From the NCBI RefSeq assembly GCF_015706575.1, contig NW_024037074.1, positions 22,867,334-22,931,333 of the forward strand: a stretch of DNA of 64,000 nt. Reading direction: 5' to 3'. A program made the translations under genes and the position numbers. Positions 12,101 through 20,999 of the stretch are shown in pieces (position 1 is the stretch's first letter; each line of letters starts with the position of its first letter). The notes below the pieces were generated by a model. It was not told the DNA's origin. It saw nothing but the letters and a program-made list of their open reading frames with translations, and made no database searches. Source of the stretch: Patiria miniata. Its lineage: Eukaryota > Echinodermata > Asteroidea > Valvatida > Asterinidae.

Positions 12101-14708
12101 TATATATACGCCATGAGTCTGTAGTGTACTCACCCGTACTCAGAACTGTCTGAACAAGACCTTTACAGATTACTTTCTCCAAGTCATACTTCATATCAGA
12201 ATCTTTACCCCCTAGGATGCAGATGAGGAGCCTAGGAAGTTTCAAGGCCCACTGGGATCTCAGGCTGTCCAGGATGACATCTTCGCTCTCAGACGGGACG
12301 ATCGTCATATACTGGTACGATTAAAACAAGATAGTACATGTATGTGAGGGAACCCAATCAGCACTTTTTCTTAACCATTTGTTCGTCCCCATAATTTCCT
12401 AATGATCTATTCGTCTTGCTCGAATGACTCAGAAACAATTACTTAAATACCTGTATCGGTCAGTGAAGATAACATAATTATTATAAACGATACGCGGCCT
12501 CAGATTATTTTGATCTGAAAAGTATAGGCCGTAGTCCAGACAAAAGTCTTTGCTAGAGCCCGGGCTGTAGCCCTTTTTTCCATTTGGGCTTCATCTTTGA
12601 AGAACTCCTTCAAAGCGGAATTGATTTCCCCTTTATAGCTATTCTCTCGCTATCGCGCAAATTCCCTCCTCCAGACTGCTGTTTCTTTTTTGTTCTTTCT
12701 CTTTTTCTCTTCTTTTCGCTCCAAGTTTGGCAGGCACGCTTGAATTCATTTACGCTCTGCATAGAATTCAGATAATTGTTCTTGTCTTTGTTTCTTGTTT
12801 GTCCTGTCATGTTTGTAAATTGTTTTTGTTTGTTTGTCCTGGCATGGCAATATAAAGCCTTTGGCTTCTGCACATGCCACCATATTGCTGTTTTAAAAAT
12901 GTATTATTTGTTAACGAGTCGTAGATTTGTAGATTATCTACATTACATGTTGGTAAATTTAGTATGTTACGGTTCCTTACTCGTTTTAATGTTTTATTTT
13001 TCATAGACTCATTGTTCATTTTGTACAATAAATAATCAGAAATGTTAAAATAAATGTTTGCATAAATGAAAAAATGAATCTTTTCCCGGTAGTTAGATGT
13101 CGGACCATACCAACCAATTAAATTGTTCTTAGAATTTAATCCTTCATCTATTCATTTCTGTTTCTGTATAGTAAAAAAATAAGAAAACTAACGAAACTGA
13201 ATTAATCCGACAAGAGACATCTAAAACTTCTCGATTAGCGTTCAATTTAAAGATGCATTCTACAGCTTTACATCACACACTACTTTTAGTTGCATTAATT
13301 ATATTCGGATGTCATTTAAGTTAAAGAAGATGGAAATTAGGTTTAAGGAGTACGTTTACCGGTTTGTACTTGACGTCCATATTATCTGCAGACGTTCCGA
13401 ACCCGACGAGCCCTGTAGTAGGAGATCCACCTACATCACTGGAGGTCATATTCATTTCAATGTCATCGCTGTGAATGCTGAGGAAAGAAATAACATGCAC
13501 ACCTCACTGCAATAAACGTTTCTATAAGTACATGTACTTTTAGACCTGTAATTATACAGGTCTAATGCAACTCAAAACATTTGCCTATAGCAAAAAACAG
13601 GGATCGCTGGATAATTCCAGGAATTTTTGTGTACAAGCATTAGATTCACTGTGTGGACTTCCGAACAAAAAATGTCTGGACGTTCTGACCAGAGCGACTT
13701 CTGGGGTGATCGAACAAAGGGAACAATGCCACCCTACTTTTCCTTCTTTGAAATCCAGAATTCTGGGGTGAAGTTTTTTTTAGAAAAAGGACAATGGGTC
13801 CACAATGCCATCACCCCACTTTTCCTTCTGATTGGACCGCATAAACCAGGCAGCAGCGACGTTGATCTGTGACACGTGCCTCTGGAGACATGTGCACAAT
13901 AAATAGGGAACAAAAGATTGTATACGTCTCCCTCAGGGCAATTTCTATAGGTGAATACGTCTCCACAAGGTTATCACAAAATAGATATATTGATTTTACT
14001 CAAACACTAGGAATTTCCAAGGTGTGTTGATCCGTCGCAAATTGAAGTATTTTATGTAAGGGATATTAAATCCAAATTTCAGCTCAGGAAATTCATTCTG
14101 GTTAAAATAGGAGCATTTTGAAAGTACACTTTCAAACTCGAAAACTTTAGTACACGAAAACAAAGAAATGACTTTGAGTTTTGAGTTAAGCAGTGTTTTG
14201 AGTTAAGCAGGGTTGTATATATCAATGTTACTCCCTAAATTCCAAAGAGTGATATTAGGGACTAGACGTTTTACATTGAAAATCACTCTCATTTTCGATT
14301 GACATAGTCTAAAAAATGAACCACTTCAGTCGAAGCTCGAGTGAAACCTCGATCTTTACGATTGAAGAAATTTCACTCTAAAACGTCTAGTCCCTAGTTT
14401 TCGACTGTGGGAGTGAATCTTCACTCAAATGGAGTGAATTTTCACTCTTTAGAATTTAGAGAGTATACTTCTGAAGGGAATGCATTCTTTGTTTGACTTA
14501 ACAGTTGTTTTGTGTTATCAGAGTTTGACTTATCGAGATATCACTTAGTACAACATTAAAACACTGAATTGGTATCGGGCCATATTTGGGGAAATAATAC
14601 CTTGCGTACGAGCCAGGACGAATGGCTCTCATGACCCCATCATGAAGTCGATGGATAAGTGATCCAGGACTGTCCGGGCCGTCCATATCGCCATCAACCA
14701 AACGTCCC
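1..14708 (-). CDS. Gene B: TRPM-family cation channel, N-terminal half (9 exons, partial at both ends)
   Basis: Nine exons on the minus strand (14708-14601, 13477-13360, 12311-12134, 6111-5933, 5749-5584, 5210-5045, 2289-2111, 1211-1096, 128-1) join in compatible phases into about 445 residues without a stop. They match the cytosolic N-terminus of TRPM channels: the MHR1/2 (SLOG/LSDAT) fold with motifs LPRLLICILGGK, VWLFTSGLQRGL, VAVGVAPLGIL, HTHFILVDDKG and IPAVYLLIGGDVTVFDTLED, then helical MHR3 with LAVIWDRIYLAKS. In the family this part forms the tetramer skirt and, in TRPM2, binds ADP-ribose; ligand binding here is inference. The transmembrane domain lies left of the window. The first exon(s) and promoter were not found; the first visible exon starts at phase 2, so coding sequence precedes it. 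It lies downstream of paralogous gene A on the same strand, about 11 kb beyond A's last stop. Subgroup TRPM2/4/5/8 is likely, exact orthology unknown. Confidence 0.93.
700..935 (+). repeat. tRNA-derived SINE, family 1, degenerate copy
   Basis: From 'acttttatgatacg' to 'aagcccaaatttcgttatacg' it parallels 16790-17000, including the 'cagtgcgatggctaagttgg' head and the 'gatttggaggatttttta' tail, with a decayed B box. Confidence 0.7.
1096..1211 (-). CDS. Gene B, exon 8: MHR3 'LAVIWDR' exon
   Basis: Codes for NSEGQQSNDQMLMSLAVIWD and RIYLAKSVFERTTSKIWQ, the TRPM 'L.LA..WNR.DIA.SEIF....W' repeat. It is homologous to gene A exon 62020-62120, five codons longer, with the same phases. The donor CAG/GTTCGT is weak. 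Confidence 0.92.
2111..2289 (-). CDS. Gene B, exon 7: link from SLOG to MHR3
   Basis: One base, 59 codons, one base. Residues DFDKEAIQCIREEF and ERLIEKKHLITFVSDANNID then GTILDALME match the TRPM 'LL.C...K.LITVF......E.D..IL.ALLKG' block. Acceptor TTGCAG, donor GAAG/GTAAGC; phases fit both neighbours. Confidence 0.93.
2411..3290 (+). mobile_element. LINE fragment, reverse transcriptase C-terminal part
   Basis: Broken plus-strand reading shows pieces such as GSPLPYNPDPTYLW, LLPVLAGIAPAKLRKECLTN and WVTLNRLRTGAGRFNAS with CMCGAPQQTVQHI, matching the Jockey/CR1-like tail 'NRLRTG.G....CDCG..QTM.HI'. Stops and frameshifts throughout; both ends truncated. It fills the intron after gene B exon 7 on the opposite strand. 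Confidence 0.85.
3290..4600 (-). mobile_element. LINE fragment (CR1-like), endonuclease end and start of reverse transcriptase
   Basis: On the minus strand, from 4585 down: WDRISFNTGGRYPAVSIIKQ, HQVVLNPTREDNLGP (endonuclease), RKAYNKARKTGLDSDWEIFR (linker), RSDPANYRPIS and RKGRSWETQLALTV (RT), in several frames. Truncated at the 3' end where it meets the plus-strand LINE tail to tail near 3290. Confidence 0.85.
5045..5210 (-). CDS. Gene B, exon 6: SLOG C-terminal half
   Basis: ARIPAVYLLIGGDVTVFDTL followed by EDATEHNIPIVVFHKTQGAA matches 'IP.V...V.GG..TL..I..A....PCVVVEGSG.AAD'. The usual GSG-AAD nucleotide-loop motif reads KTQGAAFVLD here, so the loop has diverged. Acceptor TTCCAG, donor TTC/GTAAGT. 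Confidence 0.95.
5405..5505 (-). repeat. tRNA-like SINE head
   Basis: Minus-strand 'ctcggttgtcgagtggtaag' resembles a tRNA A box and 'gtgggatcgagtcccac' a T-arm/B box with five paired bases. The anticodon arm is irregular (8-base loop), so it looks like a SINE head or tRNA pseudogene, not a working tRNA. Confidence 0.55.
5584..5749 (-). CDS. Gene B, exon 5: SLOG strand 'HFILVDD'
   Basis: Fifty-five codons plus one base; LEPNHTHFILVDDKGQERGI is the TRPM 'L..NHSHFILVDDGT.G..G.E' signature, followed by RNRLINKIST matching 'LR.RLEK.IS'. Acceptor ACAG/TTG, donor AATG/GTGGGT. Confidence 0.95.
5933..6111 (-). CDS. Gene B, exon 4: SLOG core
   Basis: Codes for VWLFTSGLQRGLIKSIGEAL, then RAIIKNRDLVAVGVAPLGIL, ending FRQQHNKQ before donor GTATGT. 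It corresponds to the family block 'WI.TGG...G..KHVGEA...VVAIGIAPWG'. The Gly-rich turn and the VAVGVAPLG strand are conserved. A TIR element starts 40 bases beyond its acceptor (6151). Confidence 0.95.
6151..6400. mobile_element. TIR element, 'GGGCGTCGCCAGGA' family, copy 1
   Basis: Opens 'gggcgtcgccaggatttctt' and closes with the inverse 'tcctggcgacgctcatg'; the interior is A/T-rich with a run of about 12 G. Non-coding MITE. Related copies: 20619-20910 and, as ends only, 56930 and 63800. It lies about 40 bases upstream of the acceptor of gene B exon 4. Confidence 0.75.
6882..7048. mobile_element. Hairpin (fold-back) element 1
   Basis: Near-perfect inverted repeat with arms of about 80 bases (acaaatataacatggttt... 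/ ...aaaccatgttatatttgt) closing on the loop 'cccgaggcgaagacgaggg'. A second, interrupted copy lies at 33260-33975. Confidence 0.85.
7049..7590. mobile_element. MITE with TIR TTACTATACCTCATACA
   Basis: Begins 'ttactatacctcatacaaat' and ends 'tgtatgaggtatagtaa'. The interior has CG-rich inverted motifs ('gcgcgcgcg', 'gtagactgtcgcacgggt'). A second copy lies in opposite orientation at 32727-33257, also beside a hairpin element. No coding capacity. Confidence 0.75.
7707..7815. mobile_element. Hairpin element 2
   Basis: Arms of about 50 bases from 'aacactctgtttaagac' to 'gtcttaaacagagtgtt' close on the loop 'ccctcggcttcgcctcggg', the reverse complement of the loop type in hairpins 1 and 3. Confidence 0.85.
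7935..10672 (-). mobile_element. LINE, 5'-truncated copy on minus strand
   Basis: Reading down from 10672: endonuclease remnants (PNATATIHKTAKATH; after the MITE, GCRTDYIPGLASRSAEL), RT (MKNRKSTKLDNIFTKELKHL, KVIALLKPGKDP, AVFVDLTAAFDSVN near 9240), C-terminal WKTWRCLNHLRSGVART and CECGTAEDTLQHFIFRC, then a non-coding 3' region to about 7935. Many stops and frameshifts. A 142-bp MITE is inserted at 10378. Its last 0.95 kb is repeated inverted at 10671-11610. Confidence 0.88.
10378..10519. mobile_element. 142-bp MITE, TIR CAGGCATGCAACT, 6-bp target duplication
   Basis: TIRs of 13 bases are perfect inverses. Flanks read ATTGTG on both sides (10372-10377, 10520-10525). Inside, 'aaaaaagaggaaat' occurs twice directly. 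Inserted in the LINE. Sister copy at 39373-39515 has its own 6-bp duplication. Confidence 0.88.
10671..11610 (+). mobile_element. LINE 3' end on plus strand, inverted mate of 7935-8895
   Basis: Starts in the coding tail (WKTWRCLNHLRS equivalents, CECGTAEDTLQHFI) and runs through the same 3' region with long stretches identical to the left arm. 5' end meets the minus-strand LINE head to head near 10671. Confidence 0.85.
11611..12133. other. Intron of gene B, no element recognised
   Basis: A/T-rich sequence between the LINE and exon 3. No open frame or repeat that I recognise. Confidence 0.5.
12134..12311 (-). CDS. Gene B, exon 3: start of SLOG/LSDAT region
   Basis: Fifty-nine codons plus one base, acceptor ACCAG and donor ACGG/GTGAGT. 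SEDVILDSLRSQWALKLPRL, LICILGGKD and KGLVQTVLST align with the conserved TRPM 'HW...PKLLISVHGG...KGLIKAA.TTGAW' block. Phase continues into the next exon as STD-VWLFTSG. Confidence 0.92.
12312..13359. other. Intron of gene B, no element recognised
   Basis: A/T-rich, T-rich on the plus strand around 12650-12850. The short frames found here have no recognisable motifs. Confidence 0.5.
13360..13477 (-). CDS. Gene B, exon 2 visible
   Basis: Codes for SIHSDDIEMNMTSSDVGG then SPTTGLVGFGTSADNMDVKYKP; donor CCG/GTAAAC. The LVGFG...VKYKPY stretch matches the strand that leads into the TRPM SLOG domain. Two in-frame acceptors nine bases apart are possible (right edge 13477 or 13468); the upstream one has the better pyrimidine tract. 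Confidence 0.8.
13660..13835. repeat. Repeat with 'ctggggtgat' motif
   Basis: 'ttctggggtgatcgaacaaa' with inverse 'ccatcaccccacttttcc' recalls segments at 24910-25050 and 44370-44490 ('attgtccctttttctaaaga', 'ggggt'). Probably a short non-autonomous element; boundaries uncertain. Confidence 0.45.
14150..14555. mobile_element. Pogo/Tigger-like remnant interrupted by a TA MITE
   Basis: 'ttttgagttaagcagtgttt' on the left and 'gttatcagagtttgacttat' with 'cgagatatcact' on the right match the element at 23119-23295; the MITE 14231-14464 lies between the halves. Its right end is 46 bases from gene B exon 14601-14708. Confidence 0.6.
14231..14464. mobile_element. TA-flanked MITE, TIR CTCYCTAAATTCYAAAGAGT
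   Basis: Ends are imperfect inverses of about 22 bases and are flanked by TA (14229-14230, 14465-14466). An inner inverse pair 'ctagacgtttt'/'aaaacgtctag' adds a second stem. No coding capacity; Tc1/mariner-type mobilisation is inferred from the TA target. Confidence 0.78.
14601..14708 (-). CDS. Gene B, first visible exon
   Basis: Acceptor CAG at the right edge and donor AAG/GTATTA at the left. One base, then 35 codons beginning GRLVDGD and ending RPGSYA, then two bases. It holds the Gly-Arg that may complete the TRPM CxCG motif if the previous exon ends in Cys-x-Cys. The exon is assigned by phase match with the next one and position before the SLOG region; similarity to known TRPMs is weak. 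Confidence 0.7.
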
Positions 14709-14818
14709 CTGAGGACATAATGATATAACAGAGTATTTATCTATTAAAATTATCGAAACGCATCCGTGTGTAAAATTCAATCATCATTTTACCTGTTTAG
14801 TTTCAAGCTTTGTCTGTA

Positions 14819-15464
14819 CAGGGTGGTTTTTAAAAAAAGGACACCCACATTTGACCGAAATTTTCACCTATTTTTAAAAATCATTTTAAATTGTCGATTA
14901 GTAGCTATTAAAGTACTGGCCTTTAAGCAAATGTGACGAAAAAAATCGTTGCTTTTGCACATTTTGTCGTTGAGCTATGCTAATTTGAACATTTCATGTG
15001 CGAAACCTGTTTGTCCACAGAGGTATACATTCCCTTCGCTTGACTGAGCTCAGCTATCGGAGCTTCTTTTGAAAGGGCATGCCATTTGATTGGTAATGTT
15101 ATGCAACGATGAACTTAAGCCGACAGCTCATTGAGTAGATGATCTTAACACTGTCATGAATAATTGGACAGCTTCAATAAAAGTTTCCAGGGCAAAATAT
15201 ATTTTGGTGGGAAGGTTTTTAAATTTTTATGAACTACGAAAACGTCCAATTTACATAGAATAACCCGTGGACAAGGCTGATTTTGGTGACTTATATTCAA
15301 ATTAGCATAATATCACTATTTTTGCGACTTTCACTAAGCTTTTTTCACCATGCATGGTTAAAGGCCTATACTTTACTACTATGTGAAAAAATATTTGAAA
15401 TAAGTTCATTAAGTAGGTGAAAATTGCTGTCAAAGGTGGGTGTCCTTTTTTTTTAACCACCCTG
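14819..15464. mobile_element. Mariner-like non-autonomous element, TIR CAGGGTGGTT
   Basis: CAGGGTGGTT...aaggacacccac at the left is mirrored at the right and flanked by TA on both sides. Inverted similarity continues inward for roughly 190 bases (for example 'gctaatttgaa' and 'ttcaaattagc'). No transposase frame. Confidence 0.85.
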
Positions 15465-16780
15465 TATATTCATTACCAGAAACGTGGTGTCATTCAAGGC
15501 CGGCGGAAGTTAAAGTCTTACCGTTGCTTCAACACGAACATTTCCTTTTTTTGCAAGAGCAACTTCTGGGTTTTGTTTTTTTGTTTTTTGGTGTATTTCT
15601 TGATTCAGTACCATGACAGGCCATTATGTTTATAGCAAACACTTTTTGACAAGTGAGCCCAGTTTTAATGCTTCATAGTGTGTTTCAAGGCGATATCAAA
15701 GGAATTTCAAGGCGATATCAAAGGAGCCCACACCCGTCCTCCGTTGTCTGGAGACATATATACAATGTTTATTAAAACTTTTCAAATTGCAGGCCTAATA
15801 TGGAGGGAATTGTGAAGAAAAAAAAGAAAAATCACCGTCCGACTTTATAGCTCTTCCCAAACACTTTTTTTACCAGGACCGGGGATTCGCCATTGGATCC
15901 CCCATCCACTTTTTCGTGGTGAAAAACAAAACAGGTGGATTTTGAGGTATTTGTCAAAGTTCCCTAGTAGACATAATCAAAATCTATACTATATTACTTG
16001 TACAGCATTTTTGAAGTGCGCCGTTTTGGGGCGTAAGTATAAGATGTACATTTGTATCATGAATAGCGCAACCTAGTGTCGTGTGGTGTCCAGCCCCCTC
16101 CCCCTCCCTCCTTTCGAATTCCCAAGCTGGTTAAGTGTTTGATATAGTCATCCCCCATCCACCCAGTCCCCGCCACAAATTTACGCCACTGACTTTTACT
16201 GAACGAAAAAGTACATCTTGTATTCCAAAATGATGGAAGCGCTTCGTAACATGTCACACTGTTGACGTAAAAGCAAACTTACGTCGAAGAATTTCTTGCA
16301 ACTTCGGTCATTTTTCACAGTTCGGCCTACAGTCATTGAGCATCTCGAGTTGCTTTGGGCAAGTTGAAAGCCTGTTAATGAAAGTAATGGTTATTACCTT
16401 GTCTTCCGCAGGCCAGGAATGTGAAATTTTTCAAATTAGTGGCTGTGCCGAGGTCACCATGACTAGGTTTTTAAGTTCTGGCAGGAGCTTCTACAAGTCC
16501 TTTTGGTGTTGGTCGGTCGGTCGGTCCCCCAAAAATTTCCAAAAAACGACACCCCTAAGTTTCAAATAAAATACCTAATAAATAAATGAAATGCTTCACA
16601 AACTTTGTTTTCGTGAATTTATTTGTGAAAAAGCACGAAATATGGTATGGGACACTTAGGGGCTTATTTTGGTCAATTTTCGGGGACAGATATTGGCGCA
16701 GCTGATTTTTGCGATGGAGGCCTGGCCGGGCGGCGATTTTTTTCTCCCAAACGACATCCACATAGATGGTTGCTTAGCGC
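15465..16780. other. No gene found; 5' side of gene B's visible exons
   Basis: This stretch should hold intron or promoter of gene B, but I found no exon with a convincing phase and motif. It contains only short T- and C-rich runs and a GGTC tetranucleotide run near 16513. Confidence 0.4.
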
Positions 16781-16784
16781 TCTC

Positions 16785-17005
16785 TACGATACTTTTATGA
16801 TACGCACGCAGGTATATGATTATTTGTTTCCCCACGTTTTGATGAGCAGTGCGACAGCTCAGCCGATAGACGTGAGGATTTTGCATCGCAAGGTTGCGGG
16901 TTCGAATCTCGGTTTTGCACCCCAATTCTTTTCCTTTTCCTGAGGATTTGGAGGATTTTTTAAACGGGAAATAAAGTCCGAATTTCATAACGTTCAAATT
17001 CACTT
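16785..17005 (+). repeat. tRNA-derived SINE, family 1
   Basis: A box in 'gacagctcagccgatagacg' and B box in 'ggttgcgggttcgaatctcg' with near-tRNA spacing, followed by a tail 'gatttggaggattttttaaa'. Sister of 700-935. Confidence 0.82.
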
Positions 17006-17189
17006 TTTTCCCCCTAATTTCCTAATTTCTTCTCATGTTTTTATAAAAGTTAAAGGGACACTAGGTCCTGGAACAGCCCAATTGATGGACAGTCTAGTAC
17101 GTACGGTTTAGTAGAGGTATAATAGGAAAAATCACCATGTCCCTAATACAGCTTCGCACAATACAGACTTTGAAACAAAATATCGTTTG

Positions 17190-17760
17190 AGAGATTTTTC
17201 AGAAAACTGAGTGACAAGGACCTACCTGATGTTTGTCAACAGCTCAGCGGCGGCCACTGTGCATGTGACAGACTTGTTATCGACCGAGGGCTTTTATGAT
17301 GGTTTTTACTTCACGGTTTGTGATCACCAATGTCAACCAAATTGTTATGCAGAACCGGATCTTTCTTTGATTTTTTTTTTTCTGGCGGGAGGGAGGTCAG
17401 GGATTCCATTATGAATGGAAAGGAATTCTGGCGGTGCGTTAACTTTGTCTGAACCCGGATACATGCTTTTGTGATGATGAAAACCTATAGTAGCCTATAC
17501 CTAGCTATAATAATGAAAGAAACGAAAGGGAAAGCGGTTTTCCTGCCAGGTCTTAAGTTAATTGTGGTCAAAGACCGGATTTGGAATTTTTCGTCACTCA
17601 TATTTTGTTCAACAAATTACTTTATCGCACGACAGACGAAAAAAGACTGAATGGGACCCCAGTTAACTGCTTCAAGTCATTCATGCCCCGGTTTTATTTT
17701 GTAATCGGACGAGTCTCACCAACCTTTTAGAAAATGGAATTTGGAAAATGGAATCGGAAA
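17190..17760. repeat. Local duplicate, copy 1 (partner 21000-21600)
   Basis: Shares long stretches with 21000-21600, such as 'gcggcggccact' and 'gacttgttatcgaccgagg', 'gtgatcaccaat' and 'accccagtt'. Read on the minus strand both contain SVDNKSV followed by AAA.LLT, a possible ancient coding frame, but flanking sequence has stops. A shorter related block with 'cctgctgattcc' recurs at 18040, 18400 and 21630. Confidence 0.65.
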
Positions 17761-18732
17761 TTGAAACAATATCTTTTGTGTTCTTCTTACGGACAAATTT
17801 GAGGGTAATGGTGGAGATCCCACTTCCCTGAACATAATGAAGTATGGACATCCCGATTCGGTTGAACAGAACTCTTTGAAAACTAAATAGGTATTGATCA
17901 ACCTTAGCTTAACACAACCAGAACAATAATTCATCAAACAAGAATAAGACAAGCACTGACATAAGTAAGCAAGCACAAAGCGCAATATAGTCCAACAACG
18001 ACCTAACCCGGTTTTTAACCGTTCACGTACGGGCTCTTGATGGTTTCTAGGTCTTTTAGACCTGCTGATTCCGAATCCGTATAATGCTACCTCGGCATTC
18101 TTGAGGAAATTGAGGTATCTTAAATTGCCGCCAAGATGGCCTTCAGCATAATATACGTGCTACTTAATAGGCCCTTTCTAACAGTGTGATATATAATCCA
18201 GTGTTTTATATTTTCATATTTATTTTAATGGTCACTCAAAGATTGGCCCACTTTCCTTTTTTGAAATCCAATATGGCTTTCAAAATGACGTCCACGTTTG
18301 CCGTTGACAGGACGTACGGGCAAGATGTCCGACGACCGATCACCCGGTTTTACAATTCAAACATTTTTTTTCGGGGGAGGGTGGTTTCTTGGTCTCTTAT
18401 AACCTGCTGATTCCAAAACTGCACGATGTTACCCTTTGTTCTCATATATCAGAAACACTAAATTGGCTACCACCTCAAGACAGTATCGGTGACCATCACT
18501 GACGACATCCTTTTTAGTTATGGAAAAGATCTTTAAAATGTGTCGTTATGAAACTATATCGCCGTAGAGTAAAGTTTGATACTATACACTAAAATCAATC
18601 AAGAACCAAAAGTAATGATCTGGTCGTCATTTTCTTGAAATTTATTATCTTTGCTGATCGAGGCAGCCATGCATCTTAATTGTTGGCGGACCAGTCTGCA
18701 TAGGGTTATTACTTTTTGACTTTAGGGAGGCC

Positions 18733-19030
18733 AAGTGACCGGTGACAAAACCCTATCTGCTGCTGCTGCTGTTTTGCCATAGTCCTCAAAGAACCGTCGG
18801 CATTCTCTTGTGTGCCTTTGCTCTTGCCACGGCCATTCCTCCATCCGTCCACTTCCTGATGTTATCGATCCATCCTGTTTTCCTACGTCCTGGCCTGGCC
18901 TTCCCTTCTACTTCTCCTTCTAGTGTCATCTGCAATAGGCTATCTGATCGGCGCTTCCAATGTCCATACATAGACAGCTTCCTCTTCCTTAACTGGGCAA
19001 GCAGACCTTCCTCTTCTGAAAACCCTATCT
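18733..19030 (-). mobile_element. LINE remnant, end of the reverse transcriptase ORF
   Basis: Minus-strand reading LSMYGHWKRRSDSLLQMTLE, GEVEGKARPGRRKTGWIDNI RKWTDGG matches 'R.L...GHV.R.....E..I..G.VEG.R.RGR.R..W.DNI..WTG', the C-terminal signature of many vertebrate- and invertebrate-type LINEs. Confidence 0.8.
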
Positions 19031-20123
19031 ACCTTTCAGCAAGGATGGGTAAGTGCCCTTTTCTCGGCTACCCCCCCCCCCCCCCCCCCCACACACACAC
19101 AAACAATTTGTTTTACAACAATTACCTTGCTACGCCACTGAAAGGCACAGAAACTATGAAGAAACCATGCGTGAACAGTGAAACCCGGTCAGGGTTAAAA
19201 TAGGTATTTAGCAACTGGAATGCAAAGGTCGGTGCACTACAGGTAAACAAAATTAAACGCAGCATAAAAACGGCTAGCAAAATACTCAAGGTGTCACCAA
19301 GAGTGTTGGTAGAATATATTCAGGAATAAACATTATTGCAAGACAAAATGCAATAAATATATCTTTAAGAATCTGCTGTTGAAACTTAACCTTTGTATGT
19401 TTTCTATAAGTTAATCGGAACTATAGTATAGTATACATACTATAGAGAGTCATACACACATAAAGTTCTTTAAGTATCAACATGTTCAATCATTTGAAAT
19501 ACTATCTAGAGAGTGCAAATAATAATAATCATGATACCAAATAATAATGTATATTTACTGCGCAAGCTACATCACATTCGTATCTCAAACATGAAAGCTG
19601 ATCCATTTTTTTTGGGGGGGGGGGGGGACTTGACCACATAATTGCAGACGGTTTTTTCTTGATTACACAACTGCATGTCTTAATACCTATCTTCGCCATG
19701 CAAAGCCTCAAATCCATTTTTTGGGATGAATCTCGGAATCCGCCGTGACCAGGAACAATTTTCAAGAGTGAAAAAACAGTGATCCGAACCACGAGACGGG
19801 TGCATGTCAAAAGTTTTGGAACATTTTGCGAGGGCTTTCAAAGGAAACCATAATGTTGCGTCGAAAAACAGGCAGATGCATTTTCACAATTTTGTTTAAA
19901 ACAGTATTGATATCTAATATTGAGCTCATATTTCAGCAGCTTAGTTTTGTATCCTGCATGCATGTTTCAGTTTTGTTGTATTATTGTTTCTTAAGTCGGC
20001 GAAAACACTTTTTTTTGTGGTGTCCATTACCTTTAAGATGTCGCAAATTCTCAATATCACCGCTTTTGACTTTCAAGTCCAACGTAGAAAGCTTGGCAGC
20101 CTCCTTCCCACAATAGACCATTA
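19031..20123. other. No gene found
   Basis: Non-coding A/T-rich sequence with a C run (19071-19089) followed by CA repeats and a G run at 19614. Confidence 0.5.
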
Positions 20124-20497
20124 GGCCAAAAAAAAAAAGTCTCCGGTTTCTGGTATGCGCGCGCGTCGCCGTAGCCATGCGCGTCGGCAAAATGAAAAAG
20201 TTTTTTTTTTCAATGAAAGATGATGTCTCAAACCCGCCAAACTCACTGGTTTGACTGGAATCCTGCTGCTGCACAATTTTAACGTGTTTTTAGATGGGGT
20301 TAGGATCGAGAATAAGCTTTATGTGGCCTCTCTGGACTCCCATATATTTGCAGTAAGTTTAGTCGGGCACCATTTGCAGTCATCAGCCGACATTTGAAGC
20401 AAAAAAGTCGGGTAAAAAAAAAAAAAAAAGCCGCGTCGCCGCACCACTTTTTGGGCAAGCTCCATACCAGAAACCGGAGACTTTTTTTTTTTTGGCC
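20124..20497. mobile_element. Harbinger-like MITE, copy 1
   Basis: TIR 'ggccaaaaa...gtctccggtttctggtat' is mirrored at the right end. Flanks are TTA on both sides (20121-20123, 20498-20500), the TWA target typical of PIF/Harbinger. No transposase. Opposite-orientation copy at 37364-37742. Confidence 0.88.
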
Positions 20498-20618
20498 TTA
20501 TCATGTTGCGGCCATCGTGATTTTTCCCCATTCAAATCAACGTAACGAAAGCGAGGCTGGAAGGAAAATAGTCTGGTTTCTTTTGCACAAAAAACACACA
20601 TTATCATTCAGTACCATT

Positions 20619-20910
20619 GGCGTCGCGAGGGGGGGGGAGGGGCACTTGCCCCCCCCCCCCCCGGAAAAGCAAAAAAAGACCAAAAAAAACAAAAAAAAGG
20701 AAGAAAAAAGAAAAAGAAAAAAGAAAAGAAAAAAGAGACGGGAAGACAAAGTGGTGTAAATTTAATGAGTTGGGGGCGGGGGGGGGGGGGCAAAATGTCC
20801 CTGTCCCCCTCTAAAACTGATAAATCTAGAATGTGTTGAGAAATACAAGCATTTTTTTGGCAAACAAAACTTGTTTTGCCCCCCTTTAGAAAAAATCCTG
20901 GCGACGCCCA
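20619..20910. mobile_element. TIR element, 'GGGCGTCGCCAGGA' family, copy 2
   Basis: Opens 'ggcgtcgcgagggggg' and closes 'aaaatcctggcgacgccca'. The interior has a C run, a long A/G-only stretch (20665-20750) and a G run. Confidence 0.72.
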
Positions 20911-20999
20911 TGTTCAGTACTGTTATTGGATACAGGGAACATGAATGAAATGTTACCAACCTATATACTGTTGACCGACTTGGAAACAAACTGTAGTTA

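Noticed and set aside
16321-16450. Possible exon ending CGRQ/GTAATA on minus strand
   Set aside because: Only a donor-like site and Cys-Gly-Arg; no acceptor or family similarity.
20394-20793. Lys- and Phe-rich frames on both strands
   Set aside because: Translations of A/G-only and G/C-run sequence inside a TIR element.
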